From Planotetraspora phitsanulokensis (lineage in GTDB: Bacteria; Actinomycetota; Actinomycetes; Streptosporangiales; Streptosporangiaceae): a stretch of 64,000 nt of DNA. The position numbers were made by a program, and so were the translations under genes. The notes beneath the pieces were generated by a model, which was not told where the DNA came from, did no database searches, and worked only from the letters and a program-made list of their open reading frames with translations. Location of the stretch: positions 1 to 64,000 of the forward strand of contig NZ_BOOP01000036.1 of NCBI RefSeq assembly GCF_016863295.1, in the 5' to 3' direction. Of the stretch, positions 18,093 through 25,340 are shown piece after piece (position 1 is the first letter of the stretch; every line of letters starts with the position of its first letter).

Positions 18093-18132
18093 CCGGGGCA
18101 CGGCCGTCAGGACCGGAAAAAGGGGAGTGGGC

Positions 18133-19251
18133 ATGAAGGTGGCGCTCGTGCTGGGGACCAGTGCGGGAGGCGTGGGCAGGCATGTCCGGATGCTCGTGGA
18201 GGGCCTGTCCGGGGGCGGCGACGACGTGGTCGTGGCCGGCCCGCCGAGTGTGGAGAAGTCGTTCGGCTTCACCGGCGCCGGCGCCCGGTTCGCCGCCGTC
18301 CCGATCGCGGATCGCCCGCATCCGGTGAACGACCTCAAATCCGTCGCCCGGCTCAGATCGATCACCCGGGGCGCGCAGGCCGTCCACGCCCACGGACTGC
18401 GCGCGGGTGCGCTCGCTGCTGCGGCCCTGATGGGGTCGCGCAGCCGGCCCGGCCTCGTGGTCACCCTGCACAACGCCGTCACGGCGGGGGGTGCGATCGG
18501 GGCCGTGTACGGGACCCTGGAGCGGATCGTCGCCCGGCGGGCGGATCGGGTGCTGGTCGTCTCGCCGGACCTCGGCGAGCGCATGCGTGCCAGGGGAGCC
18601 CGCGCGGTGAGCGCGGCCGTGGTCCCCGCTCCCCATCTGGGCACGCCCACGCGGACCCCGGAGGAGGTACGGCGGGAGCTCGCCGGCCGGGTGGCGAGCT
18701 CGCCGTCGCCAGAAGGGCTCTCGGAGGGTGACAGACCCGTGCTGCTGACCGTGGCCCGGCTCGCCCAGCAGAAGGGGCTGGAGACGCTGCTGGACGCGTC
18801 GGCCCGGCCGTACGACGGCCGCCCCCTGTTCGTCGTGGCGGGAGACGGGCCCCTGCGGGCCGAGCTCCAGGCTCGGATCGACGCCGAGGGCCTGCCGGTC
18901 CTGCTGTACGGCTGGGCGAACACGGCCGACCTGCTCCAGGTGGCGGCGGCGGTGGTCGTGCCGAGCAGATGGGAGGGCCAGCCGCTGAGCGTCCAGGAGG
19001 CGCTGAGGGCGGGCAGGCCGGTCATCGCGACCCGGGTGGGTGGCATTCCCGGAATGGTGGGGGACGCCGCCCTCCTCGTCCCGCCCGGCGACGCGGGAGC
19101 GTTGGGCGAACAGATCGCGCGCGTCCTCGGCGACGCGGCCCTGGCGGGTCGGCTGGCCACGGCCTCCGCGCGCCGGGGGCAGGAGCTTCCCGGGGAGGCG
19201 GACGCTGTGCGCTCGGCAAGGGACGTCTACCTGACGATGTCCCAGGGGTGA
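18133..19251 (+). CDS. GT4-family glycosyltransferase
   Basis: A 372-residue cytoplasmic GT-B glycosyltransferase. The N-terminal domain begins with the family loop GTSAGGVGRHVRMLVEGL. The C-terminal domain has LLTVARLAQQKGLETLLDA and VVAGDGPLRAEL, and the E-x7-E site EGQPLSVQE near 280. Donor and acceptor are unknown. AGGGGAG precedes ATG 18133. It ends the steA-steB-PNPT-murJ run, which suggests work on a polyprenyl-linked or envelope glycan. Confidence 0.87.
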   Translation: MKVALVLGTSAGGVGRHVRMLVEGLSGGGDDVVVAGPPSVEKSFGFTGAGARFAAVPIADRPHPVNDLKSVARLRSITRGAQAVHAHGLRAGALAAAALMGSRSRPGLVVTLHNAVTAGGAIGAVYGTLERIVARRADRVLVVSPDLGERMRARGARAVSAAVVPAPHLGTPTRTPEEVRRELAGRVASSPSPEGLSEGDRPVLLTVARLAQQKGLETLLDASARPYDGRPLFVVAGDGPLRAELQARIDAEGLPVLLYGWANTADLLQVAAAVVVPSRWEGQPLSVQEALRAGRPVIATRVGGIPGMVGDAALLVPPGDAGALGEQIARVLGDAALAGRLATASARRGQELPGEADAVRSARDVYLTMSQG

Positions 19252-19327
19252 CACCTCCGTAGCCGTGGCCCCGGCCCCGGCCGATCACGCCGTCCACCTG
19301 GGCTGTCGCGGGTGCCGGTGCACCGGA

Positions 19328-19357
19328 TTAGGTCAACCTAAGCCTGATCCATATACT
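19328..19357 (+). promoter_or_regulatory. terC promoter with a DtxR/MntR-like operator over the -35
   Basis: TTAGGT-CA-ACCTAA at 19328-19341 is a perfect 6-bp-arm palindrome. It resembles the TTAGG...CCTAA ends of iron and manganese DtxR-family boxes, although a full 19-bp iron box is matched at only about 13 positions. TATACT at 19352-19357 is a good -10, with TTAGGT as a -35 at 18 bp spacing. Transcription would begin near 19364, exactly where the riboswitch-like element starts. The regulator is inferred, not seen in the window. Confidence 0.6.
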
Positions 19358-19364
19358 GAACGGG

Positions 19365-19456
19365 TTGGGGGGGAGTATCCCTTCGCGACAGCCTCGTCAT
19401 CACGGCGTCAGCGCCCGGGACTGTCGGTCCACCTCGGTGGGCGGGAGAGACCTCCG
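19365..19456 (+). ncRNA. yybP-ykoY (manganese) riboswitch
   Basis: The 5' strand GGGGGGAGTA (about 19367-19377) and the 3' strand GAGACCTCC (19447-19455) match the paired, conserved loop sequences of the yybP-ykoY element, which senses Mn2+. Between them are CTCGTCATCAC and GGTGGGCG, which also fit the family. The G run can pair with CCTCC to close P1. This element class is often found in front of terC genes, as here. A covariance-model search was not possible. Confidence 0.72.
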
Positions 19457-19489
19457 GCAGTGTGTTCGCGCGCGCCGGAAGGTCTTGTC

Positions 19490-20521
19490 TTGAGTGTTCC
19501 CCTGTGGGCTTGGCTCGCCGTCATCGTCGGCATGGTGGTCGTCCTCGCGGTCGACCTGTGGATCGTCGACCGTGGCGAGCCCCGCGAGTTCTCCCTCCGG
19601 CAGGCGGGGATCTGGGTCTGTTTCTACGTCTCGCTGGCCGTCGCCTTCGGCGCGATCTTACTGATCTTCGGCGGGACCCAGGCGGGAGGCGAGTTCTTCG
19701 CCGGGTACCTGACCGAGTACAGCCTCAGCGTGGACAACCTGTTCGTCTTCTACATCATCATGGGGCGCTTCGGCGTGCCGAGGATGTACCAGCACAAGGT
19801 GCTGCTGGTGGGGATCGTGCTCGCGCTGATCATGCGCGGCATCTTCATCGCGATCGGCGCGGCCGTGCTCAACCAGTTCAGCTGGCTGTTCTACGTGTTC
19901 GGCGTCTTCCTCGTGTACACGGCCTACACGCTGATCCGCGACCACAACAAAGAGGAAGAGGAGTTCACCGAGAACATCGTCCTGCGCTGGGCCCGCCGGG
20001 TCTTCCCGACCACTCCCGACTACGTCGGCTCGCGTGCGATCGCCCGCGTGGACGGCCGGCGGATGGTCACTCCGATGCTGATCGTCATGATCGCGATCGG
20101 CACCACCGATCTGCTCTTCGCGCTCGACTCGATTCCGGCGATCTTCGGACTCACCAAGGACGCCTTCATCGTCTTCACCGCCAACGTGTTCGCCCTGATG
20201 GGACTGCGTCAGCTCTACTTCCTCCTCGGAGGTCTGCTGCAGCGCCTGGTCTACATCAGCTACGGGCTTGCGTTCATCCTGGGTTTCATCGGGGTTAAGC
20301 TCGTTTTGGAGGCGTTGCACGAGAGCGGCGTCTCCTGGGCGCCTGAGGTCCCCATCTGGCTGTCGCTGTCCGTCATCGGTGTCACGATGGCGATCACGAC
20401 CGTCGCCAGCCTGATCAAGGTACGGCGTGACGCGGCGTCCGCTCCGGCGGAAGCGCAGCGAGGTCAGGAGGCCTCGCTGGGCCAGGAGGCCCCGCAGGGT
20501 CAAGAAGCCTCACAGGGGTAG
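19490..20521 (+). CDS. terC: TerC-family membrane protein, probable Mn2+ exporter
   Basis: A 343-residue protein with about 8-9 transmembrane helices. TerC signatures are EYSLSVDNLFVFYIIMGRF near 72 and IGTTDLLFALDSIPAIFGLT near 200, with the acidic residues expected for metal transport. TerC proteins are tied to manganese export and tellurite resistance. TTG 19490 is chosen because GGAAGG lies seven bases upstream; an upstream GTG at 19459 would lie inside the riboswitch region. The C-terminus is a GQEAS-type repeat. Upstream operator and riboswitch suggest induction by excess manganese. Confidence 0.9.
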   Translation: MSVPLWAWLAVIVGMVVVLAVDLWIVDRGEPREFSLRQAGIWVCFYVSLAVAFGAILLIFGGTQAGGEFFAGYLTEYSLSVDNLFVFYIIMGRFGVPRMYQHKVLLVGIVLALIMRGIFIAIGAAVLNQFSWLFYVFGVFLVYTAYTLIRDHNKEEEEFTENIVLRWARRVFPTTPDYVGSRAIARVDGRRMVTPMLIVMIAIGTTDLLFALDSIPAIFGLTKDAFIVFTANVFALMGLRQLYFLLGGLLQRLVYISYGLAFILGFIGVKLVLEALHESGVSWAPEVPIWLSLSVIGVTMAITTVASLIKVRRDAASAPAEAQRGQEASLGQEAPQGQEASQG

Positions 20522-20539
20522 GAAGCCTCACAGGGGTAG
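20504..20539. repeat. 18-bp perfect tandem duplication across the terC stop
   Basis: The 18 bases at 20504-20521, coding EASQG and the TAG stop, are repeated exactly at 20522-20539. The second copy restores the same five codons and stop, so read-through would add only six residues. Confidence 0.85.
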
Positions 20540-20587
20540 CGAAACGGGCAACGAAACTGTTTGCTTGTCTCGTTGTGCCGTGCAATG

Positions 20588-20606
20588 ACCGACCGGTCGG
20601 TAATAT
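20588..20606 (+). promoter_or_regulatory. TetR-type palindrome overlapping a -10 box before psd
   Basis: ACCGACCGGTCGGT at 20588-20601 is a 14-bp perfect palindrome of the kind bound by TetR-family repressors. Its last base begins TAATAT, a plausible -10 for psd-pssA about 55 bp upstream of the psd start. No consensus -35 at 17-18 bp was found, so the promoter call is weaker than the operator call. No TetR gene lies in the window. Confidence 0.5.
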
Positions 20607-20660
20607 CGTCCGTTAAGGCGCAAACCGGTCCATAGTCGCTACAGAGTACAAAGGTTCCCT

Positions 20661-21332
20661 GTGTCCAACGATTCTGAATTTTCCCGCGAGCCCGTCCAGG
20701 CAGCGGGGAGTCCCGGTCGTATCCGGCTCGCGCGTGGGGTGTCGCCGTGGCTGGCGCCGACCGCCACGGCGGCGGCCGTCACCACCCTCCTCGTCCGCAA
20801 ATCCCCCAAGTGGGCGCTGGCCGCCGCACCTCTGGTGGCGCTGACGGGCGGCATGCTCTGGTTCTTCCGCGACCCCGAGCGGGCGCCGGGCCGGGGCCGG
20901 GTCATATCGCCGGCAGACGGAGTCGTCCAGAGCATCGACCCGTGGCCCGACGGCCGCACCAGGGTGGCCATCTTCATGAGCCCCCTGAACGTCCACGTCA
21001 ACCGGGCGCCGGTGGCCGGCACGATCACGTCGGTCGAGCACGTGGCCGGCGGGTTCGTCCCCGCGTTCAACAAGGACAGCGACAAGAACGAGCGTGTGGT
21101 CTGGCACTTCGACTCCGACCTCGGAGACATCGAGATGGTGCAGATCGCCGGCGCCGTCGCACGCCGGATCGTGCCGTACTTGGAAGCAGGGACCAAGGTG
21201 GCCCAGGGTGACCGGGTCGGCCTGATCCGGCTGGGCTCCCGGGTCGACGTCTACCTGCCCGAGGGCATCGCCCCCGCGGTCACCGTGGGCGACAAGACCG
21301 TGGCGGGGGTGACACGCCTTGACCACGTCTGA
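20661..21332 (+). CDS. psd: Phosphatidylserine decarboxylase proenzyme
   Basis: Converts phosphatidylserine to phosphatidylethanolamine at the membrane. The 223-residue form is the short archaeal/actinobacterial type with N-terminal hydrophobic segments (about 28-70). Motifs are WFFRDPERAPGRG, VISPADGVV, FMSPLNVHVNRAPVAG and IRLGSRVDVYLP. Self-cleavage at the Gly-Ser of LGS would create the pyruvoyl cofactor; LGSR replaces the more usual LGST. Start is GTG 20661 with AAGG upstream. The last 14 bases overlap pssA, so the pair is translationally linked. Confidence 0.93.
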   Translation: MSNDSEFSREPVQAAGSPGRIRLARGVSPWLAPTATAAAVTTLLVRKSPKWALAAAPLVALTGGMLWFFRDPERAPGRGRVISPADGVVQSIDPWPDGRTRVAIFMSPLNVHVNRAPVAGTITSVEHVAGGFVPAFNKDSDKNERVVWHFDSDLGDIEMVQIAGAVARRIVPYLEAGTKVAQGDRVGLIRLGSRVDVYLPEGIAPAVTVGDKTVAGVTRLDHV

Positions 21333-22158
21333 TCTCGGTGCCGGCGCGGGCTGGCCGGTCGAGGAGCTGTCCGACGAGCCGAGGGGCCCGGTCGGCAAGG
21401 CCTTCCGGCTGTCGGCGGCCGACTCGCTGTCGCTCGGCAACGCCCTCAGCGGCTTCCTCGCCGTCTGCCTGCTCGCGTGGTCGGCGATCACCGATCTGCA
21501 GGCGAGCGGCAAGTTCGAGCCGGACCCCCGGTTCTTCGGCACCGCGGTGGTGCTGCTGCTCGTGGGCGCGACCTGCGACCTGTTCGACGGTCTCGTGGCC
21601 AGGAGGTTCCGCGCGTCGGCGATGGGCGCCGAACTCGACAACCTCGCCGACGTGATCAGCTTCGGCTTCGCCCCGGCCTTCATGGTGGTGATCTGGGGCG
21701 GGTTCTCCGGCAAGGTGCCCCTGTGGCTCGTGCTGCTCGCGGCGGCCTCGGTCCTGCTCGCCGGCGTCGTACGGCTGGCCCGCTTCGCCTGTGTGAAGAC
21801 CAAGAGCGGCGACTTCATGGGCCTGCCCATCCCGATGGGCGCGATGACCGTGGTGTCGATCGTGCTGCTCTTCCAGCCGGGATATCTGACCATCGCCGGG
21901 ATCGTCGCGGTCGCGTGGCTGATGGTCAGCCGGATCGAGTACCCCAAGCCGAAGGGCAACCTCGCCGCCGTCGTCCTCGCCTGGATGATGATCAACGTGG
22001 CGTGCCTCATCATCTGGGCGGCCCGCCTGGCCGGCGGCGACCAGCTCATCACCGTGGGCGCCATCATGCAGATCGCCATAGTCTCGGCGATCCCGTTGCG
22101 CGTCCTGATGTTCAAACAGCAGCAGCGCAGGGAACGACGCGAGGAGAGCGTGGGCTGA
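21319..22158 (+). CDS. pssA: CDP-diacylglycerol-serine O-phosphatidyltransferase
   Basis: Makes phosphatidylserine from CDP-diacylglycerol and serine, the substrate for psd just upstream. The 279 residues contain the CDP-alcohol phosphotransferase signature DGLVARRFRASAMGAELD with the final Asp in DNLAD, near 94-116, and 6-8 membrane segments. The TTG at 21319, inside the end of psd, is the only in-frame start ahead of the conserved region. GGGGG about nine bases earlier may serve as ribosome site. Confidence 0.92.
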   Translation: MTTSDLGAGAGWPVEELSDEPRGPVGKAFRLSAADSLSLGNALSGFLAVCLLAWSAITDLQASGKFEPDPRFFGTAVVLLLVGATCDLFDGLVARRFRASAMGAELDNLADVISFGFAPAFMVVIWGGFSGKVPLWLVLLAAASVLLAGVVRLARFACVKTKSGDFMGLPIPMGAMTVVSIVLLFQPGYLTIAGIVAVAWLMVSRIEYPKPKGNLAAVVLAWMMINVACLIIWAARLAGGDQLITVGAIMQIAIVSAIPLRVLMFKQQQRRERREESVG

Positions 22159-22170
22159 CACCCGGCACAG

Positions 22171-22212
22171 AAAGGGGCCTGACCAGGGACTGCGGTCACT
22201 CAGGCCCCCTTC
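22171..22212 (+). terminator. Hairpin terminator after pssA
   Basis: AGGGGCCTGA at 22173-22182 pairs with TCAGGCCCCCT at 22200-22210 around a 17-base loop. It is 15 bp after the pssA stop. The T tract is short, so efficiency is uncertain. Confidence 0.6.
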
Positions 22213-22287
22213 GGCACCGGGCATTTCGGAAAGTCCCAGGCTCTTCACGTGGATAGATCGCCTAGTCCAGACGGAGCCCTGGTCGCC

Positions 22288-22584
22288 ATGCCTCGTGAGC
22301 ACACCCGGACGTACTTCCTCGGCAAACTCGCGCGGGAGTTGGAGCTCAGGGGCCTGGAAGCGTTCCTGCGTCCCGACCCTCCCTCGCTGAAGGTCCGCGA
22401 CCCGGACGCGGCGATCTTCACTGAGACCGTCGACTGCGTGGCCCTGTCGGACGGCTGGTTCTTCCGCTGGTCCTGGGGCGACGTCGTGGAGAGCGCCGAC
22501 CAGCCCGCCGCGGCGGCCGACCGCATCGTGAAGGTCTTCACCACCGGGGAGTCCCGCCCGCATCCGGGCCTCGAAGACGCCTGA
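22288..22584 (+). CDS. Small hypothetical protein
   Basis: A 98-residue protein, not recognised as a known domain. It starts MPREHTRTYFLGKLARELELRG and ends with a Pro/His-rich tail. The core alternates short strands and a Trp-rich turn (DGWFFRWSWGD). The pattern suggests a small alpha/beta domain. ATG 22288 is preferred over GTG 22249, because the 13 intervening codons include rare ones (AGA, AGT, CCT). A GGAG lies 14 bases upstream. It follows a terminator and is convergent with the next gene, so it is probably transcribed alone. Confidence 0.6.
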   Translation: MPREHTRTYFLGKLARELELRGLEAFLRPDPPSLKVRDPDAAIFTETVDCVALSDGWFFRWSWGDVVESADQPAAAADRIVKVFTTGESRPHPGLEDA

Positions 22585-22592
22585 GGACCCCT

Positions 22593-23225
22593 TCAGCGAG
22601 GTTGGCGCGCGCGAAGCGCGGCCAGCGCCGCGGCCGGGTCGTCGGCGAAGAAGCGGACCTGGGTCACCTCCGCCAGGCGGCCGAGAGGCCGGGTGACGGT
22701 GACGGGTTCGGCCAGTTCGACGACGATGTTCGTCTGGGACGAGACCGCGACGCCGAGGCGTCCGTCCTTCACGGTCACGACGCCTGACTCGTCGTAGGCG
22801 CGCGCCGGTCGCGCCGACGTGATCATCTCTCGTGGCAGACGCAGGTCGAAGAACGCGCCATACCGGACGCGCAGCTCCGTGGGGGAGACGACGTGCGGCC
22901 GCGTGGCGCAGGCGGCGCCGATCGCCAGGCCTATGGCGATCGAATACAGGTCCACCGCGAGCACCGCGAGACGCAGGGCGTTCGGCAGGTCCCACGCCCT
23001 CAGGAGCACCTCGACCGCCCCTGCCTCCAGGGCCATCAGGAACACCACGATCAGCAGCGTCGGCGTCTGCTCCCGCGCGTACGGCACGGCGGTCGCGCCG
23101 GGTGGCACGCCGTCGCGGCGGCGCAGCACCCACAGGACGAGGCTGACCATGCCCATCGCGTCGAATCTCATGATTCGCCGGGCGGCGAGAAGCGCTCGGC
23201 CCGCCGGCGTGGACTCGCGGATCAT
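22593..23225 (-). CDS. Membrane protein with C-terminal PH-like domain
   Basis: A 210-residue protein with two or three hydrophobic segments (about 12-30, 53-70 and 82-103) and a C-terminal soluble part (about 108-210) built of short strands, similar to bacterial PH-like domains. The function is unknown. The start ATG 23225 overlaps the stop of the MerR gene by four bases, so the two form an operon and this protein may be under MerR control. The C-terminus ends FFADDPAAALAALRARQ. Confidence 0.65.
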   Translation of the reverse strand: MIRESTPAGRALLAARRIMRFDAMGMVSLVLWVLRRRDGVPPGATAVPYAREQTPTLLIVVFLMALEAGAVEVLLRAWDLPNALRLAVLAVDLYSIAIGLAIGAACATRPHVVSPTELRVRYGAFFDLRLPREMITSARPARAYDESGVVTVKDGRLGVAVSSQTNIVVELAEPVTVTRPLGRLAEVTQVRFFADDPAAALAALRARQPR

Positions 23226-23974
23226 GTCCTGTGCTTCAGCGTGATCACGAGGAGCCGGAACACCTCGGCCTGGGCGGGGGAGACCTCTGCCGTCATCGCC
23301 TCGAGCCACCGGCCGCCGTGGGCGTCCGCCGGCGTGCCGATCATCGCCGTGACCATGGCCTCGGGCATGTAGGCGGCCAGGTCGGCGGCGAGCGCCGGGA
23401 CTCGGGGGTCGGCGGGATCCGCGTCCTCGAGCTCGTCGAGGCGTTCGTAGAGCACGTGGCCGCGGGCGAGGGCCTGCGGCTCGGTGAGCGGACTCATCAG
23501 ATCGAGGACCTGAGCACGGTCGGCCGGGTCCGCCACGGTGTCCATCAGGGCCAGCCACTCTCGGTCGACGGCGGCGAATCGCGACCCTCCGGAGGACAGA
23601 TCGCGGAGCAACCCCGCCATCTCGGGCGACACCGCCGAATCAGGGCGAAGGTCCGCCTCCGCGAGCAGTACGGCAAGCCGCGTCCGCCGGGCGCCGATCG
23701 CCTCCTGCTGCCGGGCCAGGTCCGCGTCCAGCTCCTCGAGCATCTCGCGCAGTTCCCTGCCCTGATCGTCGGCCAGAACGTCGCGGATCTCGTCCAGGGA
23801 CAGGCCGAGCTCGGCCAGTCGCCGGACCCTGGCGAGGACGACCGCGTCCCGCAGCCGGTAGTCCCGGTATCCGTTGGCCAGCCGTACGGGCTCGGGGAGC
23901 AGTCCGATGTGGTGGTAGTGGCGCACGGTCCGGGTGGACACCCCGACCAGCGCGGCGAGCTCACTGATCCGCAT
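23222..23974 (-). CDS. MerR-family transcriptional regulator
   Basis: A 250-residue regulator. Residues 1-70 form the MerR winged helix (MRISELAALVGVSTRTVRHY, LPEPVRLANGYRDYR). A dimer helix follows (about 75-115). A long effector part (about 120-250) lacks the Cys cluster of metal sensors, so an organic ligand is more likely. ATG 23974 is chosen: the likely -10 covers the alternative ATG 23983, and initiation would fall one or two bases from 23974, giving a leaderless message. The downstream membrane gene overlaps by four bases. Confidence 0.85.
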   Translation of the reverse strand: MRISELAALVGVSTRTVRHYHHIGLLPEPVRLANGYRDYRLRDAVVLARVRRLAELGLSLDEIRDVLADDQGRELREMLEELDADLARQQEAIGARRTRLAVLLAEADLRPDSAVSPEMAGLLRDLSSGGSRFAAVDREWLALMDTVADPADRAQVLDLMSPLTEPQALARGHVLYERLDELEDADPADPRVPALAADLAAYMPEAMVTAMIGTPADAHGGRWLEAMTAEVSPAQAEVFRLLVITLKHRT

Positions 23975-23981
23975 GCCCCTC

Positions 23982-24012
23982 ATTAGAAACGTTGCCGTTG
24001 CGACAAGGTCAA
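23982..24012 (-). promoter_or_regulatory. Probable MerR-type promoter, 19-bp spacer
   Basis: On the minus strand, TTGACC (24012-24007) and TCTAAT (23987-23982) are separated by 19 bp. This over-long spacing is the hallmark of promoters activated by MerR proteins. The spacer holds two GCAACG copies. Autoregulation by the gene it drives is inferred. Confidence 0.5.
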
Positions 24013-24141
24013 ACCACCGCATCCCGGGTCCGCTCGCGGTGGCGGGAAAAAACTTCGGGCGACGTGTCGATTTCGGGCGGGCCCGTTCGAGGCCCAGGTA
24101 GAGGGCCGTGAACGAGCGGCCTGGGACCGAAGGGAACCGAC

Positions 24142-24831
24142 ATGACGGCTCAGCAGGCGGCCGCCGCCGCGACCGGCGAGCGCTGCGATCCGGCGACGAG
24201 CGTCACCAAGACCTTGCTGGCCTACGGAGTCATAGCCGGGCCGATCTACGTCCTGGTCTCCGTGATCGAGGGCCTCACCCGGGAGGGCTTCGACTTCTCC
24301 CGCCACGCGTGGAGCCTGCTCGCCAACGGCGACTTCGGCTGGATCCACATCGCCGTCCTGGTGGTGAGCGGCCTGATGACCGTCGCCTTCGCGGTCGGCC
24401 TTGGACGCTGTCTGCGGCCCGGCCGGGGCGCCACCTGGGCGCCGCGCCTGGTCGGCGTGTACGGCGCGAGCATGGTGGCCGCGGGGGCGTTCCGCGCGGA
24501 CCCGGCGCTGGGCTTCCCCGTCGGGGCGCCGGCAGGCGCGGGGGAGGTCACCTGGCACGGCACGCTGCACCTCGTCTCCGGCGGCATCGGGTTCGCCTGC
24601 CTGATCGCGGCGTGCTTCGTGCTGGGGGCCCGGTTCGTGGGCGAGGGGCGCGGGGGATGGGCGGCCTTCTCCCGGGCCACCGGAGTGCTGTTCCTCGCGG
24701 GCTTCGCCGGCATCGCGTCCGGCGGCGGTAGCGTCTGGATCAACCTGGCCTTCACCGCGGCCATCGTGCTCGTCTGCGCCTGGATCTCAGCGGTGGCGCT
24801 CCACCTCTACCGCCGGGCCGCGCACAACTGA
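24142..24831 (+). CDS. DUF998 family membrane protein
   Basis: A 229-residue protein with six predicted transmembrane helices (starting about 24, 70, 107, 146, 177 and 198). The DUF998 pattern is visible in YGVIAGPIYVLVSVIEGLT, FSRHAWSLLANGDFGWI and GAFRADPALGFPVG. The biochemical role of the family is unknown. GAAGGGA precedes ATG 24142. It is divergent from the MerR gene and about 40 bp before the YCII gene. Regulation by the adjacent MerR is possible but not shown. Confidence 0.8.
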   Translation: MTAQQAAAAATGERCDPATSVTKTLLAYGVIAGPIYVLVSVIEGLTREGFDFSRHAWSLLANGDFGWIHIAVLVVSGLMTVAFAVGLGRCLRPGRGATWAPRLVGVYGASMVAAGAFRADPALGFPVGAPAGAGEVTWHGTLHLVSGGIGFACLIAACFVLGARFVGEGRGGWAAFSRATGVLFLAGFAGIASGGGSVWINLAFTAAIVLVCAWISAVALHLYRRAAHN

Positions 24832-24873
24832 ACCCCCTATCACTAGAGCGTCGGAAGAAGGCAAGGAGAAATC

Positions 24874-25248
24874 ATGCGTTATCTGGTGTTGCTCAAGTCG
24901 GAACAGCCGCCCACCCCGCCGCCTCCCGAGCTCATGGAGGCGATCATGAAGCTCGGAGGCGAGGCCACCGCGGCCGGCGCCCTGCTGGACACCGCCGGGC
25001 TGGCCCCGAGCGGTGCGGGCGCGACGGTCGAGCTGACCGGTGGACGGCTCAGCGTGACCGACGGGCCGTTCGCCGAGGCGAAGGAGCTCATCAGCTACGC
25101 GCTGTACGAGGTCCGGTCGAAGGAGGAGGCCGTCGAGTGGGCCGCACGCTTCATGAAGCTGCACCGGGACCTCTGGGAGGGCTGGGAGGGCGTGTCCACG
25201 GTCCTGAAGGTGATGGGTCCCGAGGACTTCGGGCCTCCGGCGGGATGA
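24874..25248 (+). CDS. YCII/DGPF-domain protein
   Basis: A 124-residue YCII-related protein with the signature DGPFAEAKE at about 63-71. The fold is ferredoxin-like and related to chlorite dismutase-type dimers; no reaction is established for the group. AAGGAG precedes ATG 24874. DGPF proteins are the conserved neighbours of ECF42 sigma factors, and one follows 92 bp downstream, so the pair forms a recognised module. Confidence 0.9.
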   Translation: MRYLVLLKSEQPPTPPPPELMEAIMKLGGEATAAGALLDTAGLAPSGAGATVELTGGRLSVTDGPFAEAKELISYALYEVRSKEEAVEWAARFMKLHRDLWEGWEGVSTVLKVMGPEDFGPPAG

Positions 25249-25340
25249 GCCCGTCCCCTCCAGGTTGTGAGGCCTGAACCCGCCTGAGATCTCGTCCCGC
25301 ACCTCCCGCACGGGACGACGTGGTGGTTGGATCGGTGGCC

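Noticed and set aside
17166-19160. 664-codon minus-strand frame opposite murJ and the GT4 gene
   Set aside because: Low-complexity Ala/Arg/Ser product and complete overlap with two real genes.
19321-19341. Canonical 19-bp iron box (IdeR/DmdR) upstream of terC
   Set aside because: Only about 13 of 19 positions match; the shorter palindrome and the Mn-type riboswitch favour a manganese regulator.
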